43,919 bases of DNA from assembly GCA_034676125.1 (NCBI GenBank), contig JAUCCO010000011.1, positions 1 to 43,919 of the forward strand. The letters run 5' to 3'. The number at the start of each line of letters is the position of its first letter. Within the stretch, counting starts at the first letter, position 1. Under the pieces are notes generated by a model. It was not told the DNA's origin, searched no databases, and was given only the letters and a program-made list of their open reading frames with translations. Shown piece by piece: positions 7,567 through 16,991 of this stretch. The translations under genes and the position numbers were made by a program. The stretch is from UBA6183 sp034676125 (GTDB lineage: Bacteria; Bacteroidota; Bacteroidia; UKL13-3).

Positions 7567-9480
7567 TTAGTTTTGCGGATTTTGCTTTAAAAATTCGCGG
7601 ATAGTTTTTAGCTTCTCTTCAAATTGGTTAATTTGACGATGCGCTGCTTTTACCTTTTCTGTAATTTGAACCACCATTGGGTTATCACTGCTTGCTTTAG
7701 AGAAAAAGCCAAGGTTGTTATCCCAAGTGTCGATGTCACTTTTTAAACCCCTAATTTTATCTAAAATAAACTTCTCTTCGCGTTTAATTTTTTGCGCTCC
7801 GTTTGGTCCGTTAACCAATGCTTCTAAGTGACCTTTTTCTTTCATGTCTCTTAGTTCTTGGTTGGCTTGGCGGAATTTATTAAACACTTTATCGTTTAAT
7901 TCTTGGTATTGTTTGTTGATGCGTTCTTTTTCGCCCATTGGCACAAAACCAGTATTGTTCCAAGTATCTTGTACCAATTTTAAATCAGCCAAAATATTTG
8001 CACCTTCTTCAAGGGTTAACAATTCTTCTAATTTAGCTACCAATTGTTTTTTGGTTTCTAAATTTGTTTTATACTCTTCAATTTGCGAAGCATAATGAGC
8101 TGCTTTTTTCTCAAAAAAACTATCACACGCAGTTCTAAAACGTTTCCAAATTACATCCGAAATTTTTTCAGGAACAGGACCCGTTTTTTTCCATTGCTCT
8201 TGCATGCGCTTAAGCTCATCTGTTTGTCTGTTCCAATCAATTGGCATAGCAGCAATTGCTTCAGCTTTTTCGCACAAATCGTTTTTAGCTTTTAAGTTGC
8301 CATCACGCTCAGCTTGTAAAGTTTTAAAGAATACATTTTTGTTGCTAAAAAACTGATTACGCGCAGCCCTAAATTCATTCCAAACCTCATCACTAATCTT
8401 TAACGGAACTTGACCAATTTTACGCCAATCTTCCATCAATTGATTAACAACAGTGGTATTTTCCATCCACTCTTTTATGCGTGTGCTGGTAAAATTAGAA
8501 TACTGTAAAGCCTTAGCTAAAAGTTCTTTTTTTGCCTCTAAATTTTCTTCACGTTTGCGCTCACGATCGGCTTGTAAAGCCTTAATCATGTCAAATATTT
8601 TATCGCTTTCTGCTTTAAATCTAGCCCAAATATCGTCATTACTTTCCTTTGGCACTGGGCCAATTGTGCGCCACTCTTCCTGATATTTTTTAAGCATAAT
8701 TAATGCTTTATTAATATTAGTTTCAAGTGCCAACTCAGTAACACGTTTGGTTAAATCTATTTTTTGATCTAAGTTTTTTCTACGGTCAAGTTCTTTTAAC
8801 TCGTTGTTAATCGAAAGTCTATCGTAGTATTTATCAAGCAAAAGACGGTAGTTTTCCCAAAGGTGTTCAATGTGTTCTTTAGGAACATTTTTTACTTGTT
8901 TCCATTCGCTTTGTAAATCTTTTAGGCGCTTAAAACTTTCAGGAGTTTCTTCTTCATCTAATAAAAGTTGAATCTCTTTTAATAAAGCCTGTTTTTTACC
9001 TAAATTACTTTGGCGTTCGGCTTCTTGTTTAGCATGTTCGGCAGCACGTTTGTCTTTTAGCTCTTTATAAGCATGATAAAACGTTTCTCGTGTGCCATCA
9101 CTTTTGTAACTAAATTCATCTTTGTTGCCACCTGCTTCAACAAACTCATTTAATGCATGAGTTCTTTCGTCAGCAAGCAATTGCTCAAAAACGGGTTTAA
9201 TTAGTTTAAAAATGTGCGATGCTTCTGTTAAGTCTTTTTCTTTAACAATAGCTTGTGCCAAGTCAACTAACTCTTGTTTGTTTAGTTGCGCATAATTTTG
9301 TTCTTCGGCTTGCAGTTCTGCTGCAGCTTCCAAATCTTTGTCGCCATGGTTAACGTCTGCTGTGTCTACGTTTTCAGCAGCCAGTGCATTCATTTCCGCC
9401 TCAGTTGGCTCCACTGATGGCGTGGTCGGGGTAGTTTCAACCAAATTGGTTGTTTCCAAGTTGTTCGTTTCTTCTGTCAT
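7567..9480 (-). CDS. DUF349 repeat protein
   Basis: A 637-residue, strongly charged, mostly helical protein. The first 100 residues are Glu/Thr-rich and probably disordered. From about residue 165 on there are tandem DUF349 repeats of about 70-75 residues, each with a Trp-containing core of the form W..IG.VP and a following F. Examples are WRTIGPVPKESNDDIW, WRKIGQVPLKISDEVW and WKKTGPVPEKISDVIW. The function in Bacteroidota is not known. A perfect TAnnTTTG -7 element lies 23-30 bases upstream of its ATG. The methyltransferase gene follows with no spacer. Confidence 0.9.
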   Translation of the reverse strand: MTEETNNLETTNLVETTPTTPSVEPTEAEMNALAAENVDTADVNHGDKDLEAAAELQAEEQNYAQLNKQELVDLAQAIVKEKDLTEASHIFKLIKPVFEQLLADERTHALNEFVEAGGNKDEFSYKSDGTRETFYHAYKELKDKRAAEHAKQEAERQSNLGKKQALLKEIQLLLDEEETPESFKRLKDLQSEWKQVKNVPKEHIEHLWENYRLLLDKYYDRLSINNELKELDRRKNLDQKIDLTKRVTELALETNINKALIMLKKYQEEWRTIGPVPKESNDDIWARFKAESDKIFDMIKALQADRERKREENLEAKKELLAKALQYSNFTSTRIKEWMENTTVVNQLMEDWRKIGQVPLKISDEVWNEFRAARNQFFSNKNVFFKTLQAERDGNLKAKNDLCEKAEAIAAMPIDWNRQTDELKRMQEQWKKTGPVPEKISDVIWKRFRTACDSFFEKKAAHYASQIEEYKTNLETKKQLVAKLEELLTLEEGANILADLKLVQDTWNNTGFVPMGEKERINKQYQELNDKVFNKFRQANQELRDMKEKGHLEALVNGPNGAQKIKREEKFILDKIRGLKSDIDTWDNNLGFFSKASSDNPMVVQITEKVKAAHRQINQFEEKLKTIREFLKQNPQN

Positions 9481-9502
9481 TGCCTTACTTTTTAAGGGAT
9501 GT

Positions 9503-9510
9503 CAAAGGTA
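9503..9510 (-). promoter_or_regulatory. -7 element of the DUF349 gene promoter
   Basis: On the minus strand TACCTTTG (9510 to 9503) matches TAnnTTTG exactly and lies just upstream of ATG 9480, giving a leader of about 15 bases. A clear TTTG -33 box at the usual distance was not found, so the call rests on the -7 box alone. Confidence 0.45.
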
Positions 9511-9669
9511 AATAATTTAGTTTAAATATTATGCTATTTAAAAACACTTAAATCGGCTAAAGTTCAAGTGTTTAATATATTGTTAGGCATTTTGCAACTA
9601 TAGCAGCAGTCTATGTTTTAGTGTTATCATTAACCAATAGTTGGCAAAATTGTTTTACAAGCCTTGCAG

Positions 9670-9698
9670 TTGCCTTTTAGTTAATATGATTACTTTTG
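9670..9698 (+). promoter_or_regulatory. Bacteroidota-type promoter of the HMG-CoA lyase gene
   Basis: TTG at 9670-9672, an 18-base spacer and TACTTTTG at 9691-9698 match the Bacteroidota TTG-N17-23-TAnnTTTG promoter. ATG 9718 follows 20 bases after the -7 box, a short leader that is usual in this phylum. The intergenic stretch 9511-9669 also carries an inverted repeat at 9542-9573. Confidence 0.6.
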
Positions 9699-9717
9699 TA
9701 CTTGTATTTTAAATTTT

Positions 9718-10575
9718 ATGGCAATAAAAATTATCGAATGTCCGCGTGATGCTATGCAAGGTATGCACGAGTTTATCCCAACCGAAACAAAAATTAACTA
9801 CCTAAATGCACTTTTAAAAGTTGGGTTTGATACCTTAGACTTTGGAAGTTTTGTTTCGCCAAAAGCAATTCCGCAATTAAAAGATACTGCCGAAGTTTTA
9901 GCAGGTTTAAACCTAACATCAACCCATACTAAACTACTGGCAATTGTAGCAAATTTGCGTGGTGCAGAGGATGCAATGAAACATGCTGCCATTAAATATA
10001 TTGGATTTCCATTTTCTATTTCCGAAACTTTTCAGCAACGAAATACAAACAGTAGCATTGCCCAATCAATGGATACTGTTAAACAAATGCAAGCCTTGTG
10101 TATGGCCAATAATAAAACTTTGGTTGTATATATTTCTATGGGTTTTGGTAATCCATATGGAGATGATTGGAATGCCGATATTGCACTTCATTGGGTTACC
10201 GAAATGGATAAAATTGGGGTACGTATCTTATCATTAAGTGATACCATTGGCATTGCTACACCAGAAAGTATACGTTATTTATTTAGCAGTTTAATTCCTG
10301 CATTTAAGCACATTGAGTTTGGTGCACATTTGCACACCACTCCAGATACTTGGCGCGAAAAAGTAGATGCTGCTTACCAAAGTGGATGTAAACGTTTTGA
10401 TGGAGCAATAAAAGGTTTTGGAGGTTGTCCAATGGCTGCGGATACATTAACGGGTAATATGCCAACAGAAAAAGTTATTGCATATTTTACTGAAAACAAT
10501 ATTGATTTAGGTTTAGATAAAACAGCTTTTAATGCTGCAATGGCAATGGCCGGAAGCGTTTTTAGTGGACATTAA
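9718..10575 (+). CDS. Hydroxymethylglutaryl-CoA lyase
   Basis: A 285-residue HMGL-like TIM-barrel enzyme. HMG-CoA lyase cleaves HMG-CoA into acetoacetate and acetyl-CoA, the last step of leucine degradation. Near the start, ECPRDAMQGMHEFIPTETK corresponds to the metal- and substrate-binding block of the family (the usual form begins VGPRDGLQ), followed by LDFGSFVSPKAIPQLKD. Near residue 205, GAHLHTTPDTWREKVDAA holds the conserved His pair, and KGFGGCPMAADTLTGNMPTE carries the catalytic Cys loop (GGCP). Its length is close to the normal 290-300. It has its own promoter and stands alone between divergent or convergent neighbours. Specificity is by family; related aldolase-type lyases cannot be excluded. 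Confidence 0.85.
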   Translation: MAIKIIECPRDAMQGMHEFIPTETKINYLNALLKVGFDTLDFGSFVSPKAIPQLKDTAEVLAGLNLTSTHTKLLAIVANLRGAEDAMKHAAIKYIGFPFSISETFQQRNTNSSIAQSMDTVKQMQALCMANNKTLVVYISMGFGNPYGDDWNADIALHWVTEMDKIGVRILSLSDTIGIATPESIRYLFSSLIPAFKHIEFGAHLHTTPDTWREKVDAAYQSGCKRFDGAIKGFGGCPMAADTLTGNMPTEKVIAYFTENNIDLGLDKTAFNAAMAMAGSVFSGH

Positions 10576-10629
10576 ACTATGTTGGTTTGATTTTGCGGAA
10601 TTAACAATCAAAATTTAAGTTTCTATATT

Positions 10630-11346
10630 CTACAACATCAAATTGATATAAAAACCTGTTCTAATAAATACAGGTAAAAAATTATCATTTTCAACAATAA
10701 TTGTATTAGTTGGGTTAAATACTTTTTCAAAAAAGCTTGAAGTGTAAAAATTAAATTGATACTCGTTAAATAAACGCATGTGTAATTTACCAGTTTTATT
10801 TAGTTTGATGTTTTTATACACACCCAATATTACGGATAAATCATTGTCGGATGTATTAACCTCAACCTCTCTGTATAATTCCGTGCTTGGCCACGTGTAG
10901 ATTGTTTCATTATAAATTACCTTGTAATTATTCCAATTGTATGCTGCACCAATATTTACACCCAGTATTTGGTTATTTCTTTTATTGTAAAAATTGTAAT
11001 TAACAAAAACAGGAATCTGAATAGTAGAAGTATTCATTACAAAAAAATCAGGGTCAGCGGCTGTTCTAAACTTAATTGTATTTTCACTTTTATTCATCCT
11101 GCTTCCAATTGTTACCGCAATTTTTTTGTTAAAATGTAGGCTCCCTTCAATTCCAAATCCATAAGTACTGCCAACAGCAAAGTATGATTTTTCTGGCTGC
11201 CCTAGCAAATAGCTTAATCCTGAATGTGCGCCTACTCTAATGCTAAATTTTGGATGCGCCTCGGTGCTGTCAGTTTGTTGGTTTTGTGCCGTTAAATAAT
11301 GTTTAAATAGCAGTGTAAATAAAATTAGTAAGTAAGTTTTTTTCAT
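10630..11346 (-). CDS. Outer-membrane beta-barrel protein
   Basis: A 238-residue protein with a signal peptide (MKKTYLLILFTLLFKHYLTAQ) and, after a short linker, repeated amphipathic strands such as SIRVGAHSGLSYLLG, KIAVTIGSRMNKSEN and IFVNYNFYNKRNN-type segments. The C-terminal end, PVFIRTGFYINLML, resembles a final barrel strand. This fits the 8-12-stranded OMP_b-brl families common in Bacteroidota. The exact family and substrate are unknown. It is convergent with the HMG-CoA lyase gene (54 bases apart). Confidence 0.75.
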   Translation of the reverse strand: MKKTYLLILFTLLFKHYLTAQNQQTDSTEAHPKFSIRVGAHSGLSYLLGQPEKSYFAVGSTYGFGIEGSLHFNKKIAVTIGSRMNKSENTIKFRTAADPDFFVMNTSTIQIPVFVNYNFYNKRNNQILGVNIGAAYNWNNYKVIYNETIYTWPSTELYREVEVNTSDNDLSVILGVYKNIKLNKTGKLHMRLFNEYQFNFYTSSFFEKVFNPTNTIIVENDNFLPVFIRTGFYINLML

Positions 11347-11607
11347 GGTTCAGGGTGTTATGGTTGATACAACAGTATAATTAAACCAGTTAAAACGTGT
11401 TTCTCATTTTTCTGATAAACAAATTTATAGCACTTTGTACTTATTTTATTCTTAAAATTATATTGAAAATATAGTTGGTAAGATAAGTGTTTACTTTAGA
11501 TAATACTTTTTTTAACTTAGAATGAGAAATTTAGTTTGAATGAACACAAACTTTTGTCAAAAAAAGAGTGAACTAGGGGTTCAAAGTCAAAATATACAAC
11601 CAATTTT

Positions 11608-11678
11608 CCTCTTCCTTTTTAAATCAAATCTATTAAAGTTTTAACATTGGTTTTATTGCAAAAAGCTGTTTTTAGAAT
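11608..11678. repeat. Direct repeat copy A (partner at 18207-18277)
   Basis: About 71 bases that match 18207-18277 in the same orientation at a constant offset of 6599, with about six mismatches by eye (roughly 92 percent identity). The repeat covers the last codons of the glycosyltransferase gene plus about ten bases beyond its stop. Together the two copies bound the 11.6-18.2 kb surface operon, the geometry expected if a block was inserted into, and restored, the 3' end of a gene. Confidence 0.85.
11619..11678 (-). pseudogene. Remnant of a glycosyltransferase gene 3' end
   Basis: Read on the minus strand, this piece encodes ILKTAFCNKTNVKTLIDLI and a stop, against ILETAFCNKTNVKTLIDLI in the intact gene at 18218-19330. 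Two of the base changes are silent, so the copies diverged at the DNA level while the encoded tail is nearly unchanged. Upstream, in the same frame, only very weak resemblance can be followed to about 11710. It is either a displaced 3' end left by an insertion or the last trace of a second glycosyltransferase gene. Confidence 0.7.
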
Positions 11679-11739
11679 TTGATGGATATTTACAGTAAAT
11701 ACCTGCAAATAGTTATTGCCACAATAATGTTTACACGCA

Positions 11740-12390
11740 TTAATTCTCTTGTTTAAAATCCTTGTGGTTTAATCTGTATAACAAACCTATTTGGGCTAAC
11801 ATTAACTGTGTTGTTTTATTGTTTTCGGCTTTGCTAATGTTTAATAAACCTTGGTTGTAATTTATCCCTAACCTTAACGTGTATTGGTTGTTAATTTTTG
11901 CGTTAAGCCCAGCACCTGCAAATAAGTTTATGTTGCTTCTGTTATAACTTGGTGTAACGTTATGACTTAAATAATAGTTTTGAGGATTAACATTTGCATG
12001 TATTAAGTATTGGTAACTTATACCTGCAAGTAAGTATGGCGAAAAGCGTTTGCTCTCTAAAAAATCTATACTTAAACCAATGGGAATATTAATGTAATGC
12101 AAGTACAGTTGTTTGTTGTATGATAAGATGTTATCTCCATTTATATTGTAGTAATATACAACACCCTTACTTTGCAAATGTGCATATCCAAGCCCGCTTA
12201 CTATTTTTAAGTTAGGTTTTATTTGATATAAAAAATCAAGACCGGTTGTGTATCCTGTTTGGGTTTGATTAAATGTACTATGGCTACTGATGTTTGATGC
12301 GCCCATGGCATAATGTAGGCCCACAGAAATAGGTTGTGCCTTACAAGCACAACCTATAATTATATAATTTATTAAAAATAAATATCTCAT
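11740..12390 (-). CDS. Outer-membrane beta-barrel protein, last gene of the surface operon
   Basis: A 216-residue protein with a signal peptide ending around CKAQ and a PorT-like barrel pattern: YAMGASNISSHSTFNQ, a SGLGYAHLQSKGVVYY strand, YINIPIGLSIDF, SPYLLAGISYQYLI, NLFAGAGLNAKINNQY, TLRLGINYNQGLLNIS and a final LMLAQIGLLYRL strand. These alternate loops and strands as in porin-family barrels of Bacteroidota. It begins 4 bases after the stop of the 963-residue T9SS protein, so it belongs to the same transcript and may anchor or export that protein (inference). Confidence 0.75.
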   Translation of the reverse strand: MRYLFLINYIIIGCACKAQPISVGLHYAMGASNISSHSTFNQTQTGYTTGLDFLYQIKPNLKIVSGLGYAHLQSKGVVYYYNINGDNILSYNKQLYLHYINIPIGLSIDFLESKRFSPYLLAGISYQYLIHANVNPQNYYLSHNVTPSYNRSNINLFAGAGLNAKINNQYTLRLGINYNQGLLNISKAENNKTTQLMLAQIGLLYRLNHKDFKQEN

Positions 12391-12394
12391 CGTG

Positions 12395-15286
12395 TTATTT
12401 TGCTATTACAAATTTTTTAGTGATTTGTTGTCCGTTTGAGCGTTGAATATTACAGAAATATAGTCCATTTGACAGTGAGCTTACATCTATTCCAATATGT
12501 TTGTTTTCATCCAATATATTTTCAAATTGATGGATAACTTCTTTGCCGGAAATATCACAAATGTTTATTTTAATAACACCTTTGTAGTTTGATGTTAAAT
12601 TTAACTGATTACTTGCGGGATTTGGAGACAGATTAAATTTATTAGGTTGTATATCAATATCTTTACCATCTTTAAATTCTGAAAGCGAATCAAATCCTTT
12701 TTTAGTTAAACCCAGATTAGCTTTGTATTTATTGCTGGATGGCTTGCAAAAGTCACTTAATTCAGCATCTGTAACTTCATAAATTTGAGGGAAATTATAG
12801 AGGTTTTCACTTGGAGCATTATCAAGATTAATTTCAGGGGAGATCTCACTCTCTGGATTTATTATAAGAGTGCTTAAAAAATGTATGTAAGCTTTAAACC
12901 CTGGATCTACGGTTATTTTGTTTTTTAATTCTGCATTTTCCACCCAAACATGTATCTCATTTCCAATTACACTACTATGTGGAAATTGATTTATTGTTGA
13001 TGGAGAAAAGTGAACATTATCAAACACCGTATTTCCTGGCTGATGCTTTAATAAACTTTTGTTTTGATTTAAAAATGTGGCATAATCATAGGTCTTATCT
13101 TCCACAATTGGCATTTGGTTATCATTGCCGCTGTTTTGGTAAATTAAATATGTAAAGGTTTGAAGCGTATTTATTTCTTGTTCTTTTGATCCCAAACCAT
13201 GGAAATACATGTCTGCCATCAGTTTTAATTCAATAGATTCGATTATGTCAGGGTCAATTTTTGTTATATTTTGAGCGAAAAAATCAGGCATTGCGGGATA
13301 TTCAGCGTCTTTTATGAAGTATAAGTCAATGATTTGCTCAGTTTCAAAACATGCAGGCTCATTAAGCATATTGTTTACTAGAACAAAAGGTGTATTTATA
13401 ATCAATACTTTGTTGTTTGGATTGTTTTGCACAGTGTAGGATTCAGACATAAAATTATTGTTTGTGATGGATAATAATCTGTCTGTAATACTTTGATTGA
13501 GTTCAAATCCATTATTTGTGATAATGTTGGTTGATTTTAGCTTTATTCTGAAAGAATAATATAACTTGGTCTTTTCAAAATTAAAATCAACTACATGATT
13601 AAACCTGTAATTCAACTTTTTATTTAGCTTTATGCAGTAGTTATTTTTTCCTTTTATTTTGGCCAAATCACTATTTGTAACCATAACATCACCTATATTG
13701 TAATAGATTAAACTACCACCTATTTTTTGTTTCTCACTATCAAATTCAGGCGTTTCTAACAAAGCAAACAAGCCTAATACTTCATTATAAGCAGGGTAAT
13801 TTAATCTATTTATGCCCGGGCTACCATTTGCAAAACTGTTAGGTAATGAACCGGGTATTAACAAGTCTTGAGTTTTAAATCTACTATCAGCTGTAATTTT
13901 GCCTTTATAAGTAGTTTCTGTAAGGGTGGCAGTTGGTGGGCTTGGCATTTTTGGCTTATCAGGCACATCAAATGTTGTGCTTAAAAAATCGAAACCGCTT
14001 GCAATTATACTTTTAGTTGCACCTGTTACGCTTTTGGCAAATGCATCAGCATCATTATTGTCTAAATCTATTAACCCACCAGAAAATAAGCCAACCCTGG
14101 TTTTGTTTCTAAGGATAAAGTTTTTCATAGGGCCGTTTGTAAAAAAGCTACCAGCCACGCCTGCACCAACCATACTTCCAGTTGCAGTAATTACATCTTT
14201 TAAAATATCTATGGCAGCTCTTTTTAAAATTCCATCTGTTGAATTGTAATTCGCTAAATCTTTTTCGTATTGTAATTGTGCCTTTTTATATGCATCTAAC
14301 ATGCTACCCATTTCTTTATACATTCTGCTGCCGGGTTTATATGCGTTTGGACCAACGTGATCAATATCATTTAAATTCAAAAAGTCATCTGATAAGTATG
14401 AGTTATCTGTAATTGTTTTATTAACAGCTATGCTTCTGCTGGTCATATCTAAGTTCATGGTTTGAATTGTCTTAAATTCAAAATTAAGTCTAGTGCCGCT
14501 TGTGGTTCTGTTGCAAATGCAAGGGTCAAATCCTACCTGAAAATCACTCATCATCCAACTAAACTGGTCATCAAAGTTGTAGGAAGGGCCAGAAATGTCT
14601 TCAATTATTGTATTCCGATCAAGCGCCAAATCATGTGAGCTATTATGCCTTAATAAGCCATTAACTTCTCTATTGTTAAACCTAAGGGTTGTTATTACTT
14701 TCTGAGGCTTATTGGCAGTGGTTGTATTAAACCATACATTGGCAAACAAACGCATTGTGCCTTTATATCTGTTGTATAAAACAAAATATGGTGCGTGCGT
14801 TGGACTTGGACCAATTATATCTAGTGGATTTGCTGGATCTGGTAAATCAATCAAATTTAAATCTGGCGTATATCCCAAATTCATATACAAAAGTTCCCAG
14901 CCATCTTCCCACCTAAAATCTCGGTCTCTTACAGAAGGTCTAAGAACCTCACCAATATAACTTGATGCCCCTCCACTCATTCCTGTGTTAAATGGATTTT
15001 TCATGGGTATTTGATTATTGCTTAGTGAAATACCTGCTATATTAAAGCCGGTATAATACTCAATGGGAATAAAATCTGTTAAGTTACCATTTGGACTTAC
15101 TGGTCTCCAATCAAAATTATTTAAAAAGGGGGCGTGCGTAAATCCTGTACCTAAATGTGTATTGGCCCATGGCAAAAATGGCGGATTAACCGGATTTTCG
15201 GGGTTGGTGCTTACACCATTTATATTTTGTGCTTGTGCAAATAATGTAATTACACAAAGGTAAAATATTGTTAATATATGTTTCAT
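12395..15286 (-). CDS. Large secreted protein with T9SS type A sorting domain
   Basis: A 963-residue protein. It has a signal peptide ending FAQAQ, a long N-terminal beta-rich region that includes HAPYFVLYNRYKGTMRLFAN, a helical region near residues 330-440 with a small-residue segment (TGSMVGAGVAGSFF), another beta-rich part and a C-terminal T9SS type A domain from about residue 885 (FNLSPNPASNQLNLTSNY, DISGKEV, LSNGLYFCNI, TKKFVIAK). No enzymatic motif is recognised. It lies between the duplicated lipoproteins and the barrel with 4-base spacers on both sides. It is the probable main structural or adhesive product of the operon, but its role is not known. Confidence 0.85.
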   Translation of the reverse strand: MKHILTIFYLCVITLFAQAQNINGVSTNPENPVNPPFLPWANTHLGTGFTHAPFLNNFDWRPVSPNGNLTDFIPIEYYTGFNIAGISLSNNQIPMKNPFNTGMSGGASSYIGEVLRPSVRDRDFRWEDGWELLYMNLGYTPDLNLIDLPDPANPLDIIGPSPTHAPYFVLYNRYKGTMRLFANVWFNTTTANKPQKVITTLRFNNREVNGLLRHNSSHDLALDRNTIIEDISGPSYNFDDQFSWMMSDFQVGFDPCICNRTTSGTRLNFEFKTIQTMNLDMTSRSIAVNKTITDNSYLSDDFLNLNDIDHVGPNAYKPGSRMYKEMGSMLDAYKKAQLQYEKDLANYNSTDGILKRAAIDILKDVITATGSMVGAGVAGSFFTNGPMKNFILRNKTRVGLFSGGLIDLDNNDADAFAKSVTGATKSIIASGFDFLSTTFDVPDKPKMPSPPTATLTETTYKGKITADSRFKTQDLLIPGSLPNSFANGSPGINRLNYPAYNEVLGLFALLETPEFDSEKQKIGGSLIYYNIGDVMVTNSDLAKIKGKNNYCIKLNKKLNYRFNHVVDFNFEKTKLYYSFRIKLKSTNIITNNGFELNQSITDRLLSITNNNFMSESYTVQNNPNNKVLIINTPFVLVNNMLNEPACFETEQIIDLYFIKDAEYPAMPDFFAQNITKIDPDIIESIELKLMADMYFHGLGSKEQEINTLQTFTYLIYQNSGNDNQMPIVEDKTYDYATFLNQNKSLLKHQPGNTVFDNVHFSPSTINQFPHSSVIGNEIHVWVENAELKNKITVDPGFKAYIHFLSTLIINPESEISPEINLDNAPSENLYNFPQIYEVTDAELSDFCKPSSNKYKANLGLTKKGFDSLSEFKDGKDIDIQPNKFNLSPNPASNQLNLTSNYKGVIKINICDISGKEVIHQFENILDENKHIGIDVSSLSNGLYFCNIQRSNGQQITKKFVIAK

Positions 15287-16117
15287 AAGTTTAATCGTTT
15301 ACTTTTCTTCCTTTAAGTTTATATTGTTTTTTAACACCAGATACAATTAATGCATTAGGGTCATAATTCTCATATTCAATAAAGGCTTCATTCTTGTTGT
15401 TTAAAAAAATTTTTAGGTTGTCTATAAAACCGCCTCTAAACACGGCATAGGTATTGCTAATAAGCCTAGCATTATCTAGCCCCTCTGTATTTGATGGCAC
15501 TAAATAGTAACCTATTTGAGCATTATAATATAAGGTATAAAGCCCTTTTATTCTATTATCGGTACCATCATAAAGTTTTGGGTCTAAAGCAACACTATCT
15601 TTATCATTGCGTATGCTGCGGTAAAATTCTATTTCTACACTATCTTGTGTGGTTGGTGCGCCTAATGTATCGTAAACCATGCGGTACTTGCCAAAAGTGG
15701 CAAAGTCTTTTAACTTATCCGATATTTTAAACGTAAAACTCACACTATCATAACCCGTTTCTTTGGGGTTACAAAACATATTGGGTTTCCATTTAATAAC
15801 ATGGTGTATGGTAATATTGGCTGGTGGCGTAACAGAATTAAAATTTCTCCAAACTTTAAAATTACGAAGCACCTCTGCGCCAACATACCAAGTATGTTTA
15901 TAAATATTGGTATCATTAAATTCGCTCCTAAACTGGATAATTCCAATTGTTTTAATAATATCCTTACTAATATATGGGTTTGAGTACCAGATATAATCTT
16001 CAATCCTTGTCCCAATATTCTCTCGTTCACCCGTTGATTGTTCAATAATAAAATCGGCATTGGGTTGCTTGTAATTACCACAAGGGTTCTCTGGTGCTAT
16101 ATCTTTTTTGCAAGAAA
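15271..16117. repeat. Tandem duplication unit, copy 1
   Basis: An 847-base stretch repeated at 16145-16991 with an 874-base offset. The two translated proteins are identical over the mature region, and the lines I compared by eye are identical base for base. It covers the first five codons of the 963-residue gene, the 4-base spacer and the mature part of lipoprotein copy 1, and stops just inside the lipobox region. Confidence 0.93.
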
Positions 16118-16160
16118 TAATTAAAACGAAAGCCAATATTACTATTAATATATGTTTCAT
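15291..16160 (-). CDS. Surface lipoprotein, duplicate copy 1
   Basis: A 289-residue lipoprotein with lipobox Cys17 (IISCKKD). The mature 273 residues are identical to those of the neighbouring copy at 16165-17040. Only the signal peptide differs: here it starts MKHIL, the same five codons that start the downstream T9SS gene, and continues IVILAFVLIIS. The mature protein has an N-terminal NADFIIEQSTGERENIGTR segment and beta-rich blocks (VEIEFYRSIRND and similar). No known domain is recognised. The spacers to its neighbours are 4 bases. The chimeric signal peptide indicates that a duplication or gene-conversion event fused a new start onto a copied body. Confidence 0.85.
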   Translation of the reverse strand: MKHILIVILAFVLIISCKKDIAPENPCGNYKQPNADFIIEQSTGERENIGTRIEDYIWYSNPYISKDIIKTIGIIQFRSEFNDTNIYKHTWYVGAEVLRNFKVWRNFNSVTPPANITIHHVIKWKPNMFCNPKETGYDSVSFTFKISDKLKDFATFGKYRMVYDTLGAPTTQDSVEIEFYRSIRNDKDSVALDPKLYDGTDNRIKGLYTLYYNAQIGYYLVPSNTEGLDNARLISNTYAVFRGGFIDNLKIFLNNKNEAFIEYENYDPNALIVSGVKKQYKLKGRKVND

Positions 16161-16991
16161 AAGTTTAATCGTTTACTTTTCTTCCTTTAAGTTTATATTG
16201 TTTTTTAACACCAGATACAATTAATGCATTAGGGTCATAATTCTCATATTCAATAAAGGCTTCATTCTTGTTGTTTAAAAAAATTTTTAGGTTGTCTATA
16301 AAACCGCCTCTAAACACGGCATAGGTATTGCTAATAAGCCTAGCATTATCTAGCCCCTCTGTATTTGATGGCACTAAATAGTAACCTATTTGAGCATTAT
16401 AATATAAGGTATAAAGCCCTTTTATTCTATTATCGGTACCATCATAAAGTTTTGGGTCTAAAGCAACACTATCTTTATCATTGCGTATGCTGCGGTAAAA
16501 TTCTATTTCTACACTATCTTGTGTGGTTGGTGCGCCTAATGTATCGTAAACCATGCGGTACTTGCCAAAAGTGGCAAAGTCTTTTAACTTATCCGATATT
16601 TTAAACGTAAAACTCACACTATCATAACCCGTTTCTTTGGGGTTACAAAACATATTGGGTTTCCATTTAATAACATGGTGTATGGTAATATTGGCTGGTG
16701 GCGTAACAGAATTAAAATTTCTCCAAACTTTAAAATTACGAAGCACCTCTGCGCCAACATACCAAGTATGTTTATAAATATTGGTATCATTAAATTCGCT
16801 CCTAAACTGGATAATTCCAATTGTTTTAATAATATCCTTACTAATATATGGGTTTGAGTACCAGATATAATCTTCAATCCTTGTCCCAATATTCTCTCGT
16901 TCACCCGTTGATTGTTCAATAATAAAATCGGCATTGGGTTGCTTGTAATTACCACAAGGGTTCTCTGGTGCTATATCTTTTTTGCAAGAAA
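16145..16991. repeat. Tandem duplication unit, copy 2
   Basis: Second copy of the 847-base unit (see 15271-16117). The 27 bases between the units (16118-16144) are unique and encode the hydrophobic core of the signal peptide of lipoprotein copy 1. No terminal inverted repeats or transposase accompany it. Confidence 0.93.

Larger units (their letters stand above)
11347..11739. other. Intergenic stretch holding a glycosyltransferase 3'-end fragment
   Basis: About 390 bases with no complete gene. The side nearest 11347 is AT-rich and contains a possible minus-strand -7 box (TAAATTTG) for the barrel gene at 10630-11346. The side near 11608-11678 carries a diverged copy of the last codons of the glycosyltransferase gene that ends at 18218; see the repeat and pseudogene entries. 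Confidence 0.6.

Noticed and set aside
15491..16955. Two identical sets of extra open frames over the lipoprotein genes
   Set aside because: They appear twice only because the DNA is duplicated; they overlap well-supported lipoprotein genes and have no signal peptide or domain.
15271..16991. Insertion sequence as the cause of the lipoprotein duplication
   Set aside because: The repeat contains only lipoprotein sequence, with no transposase and no terminal inverted repeats.
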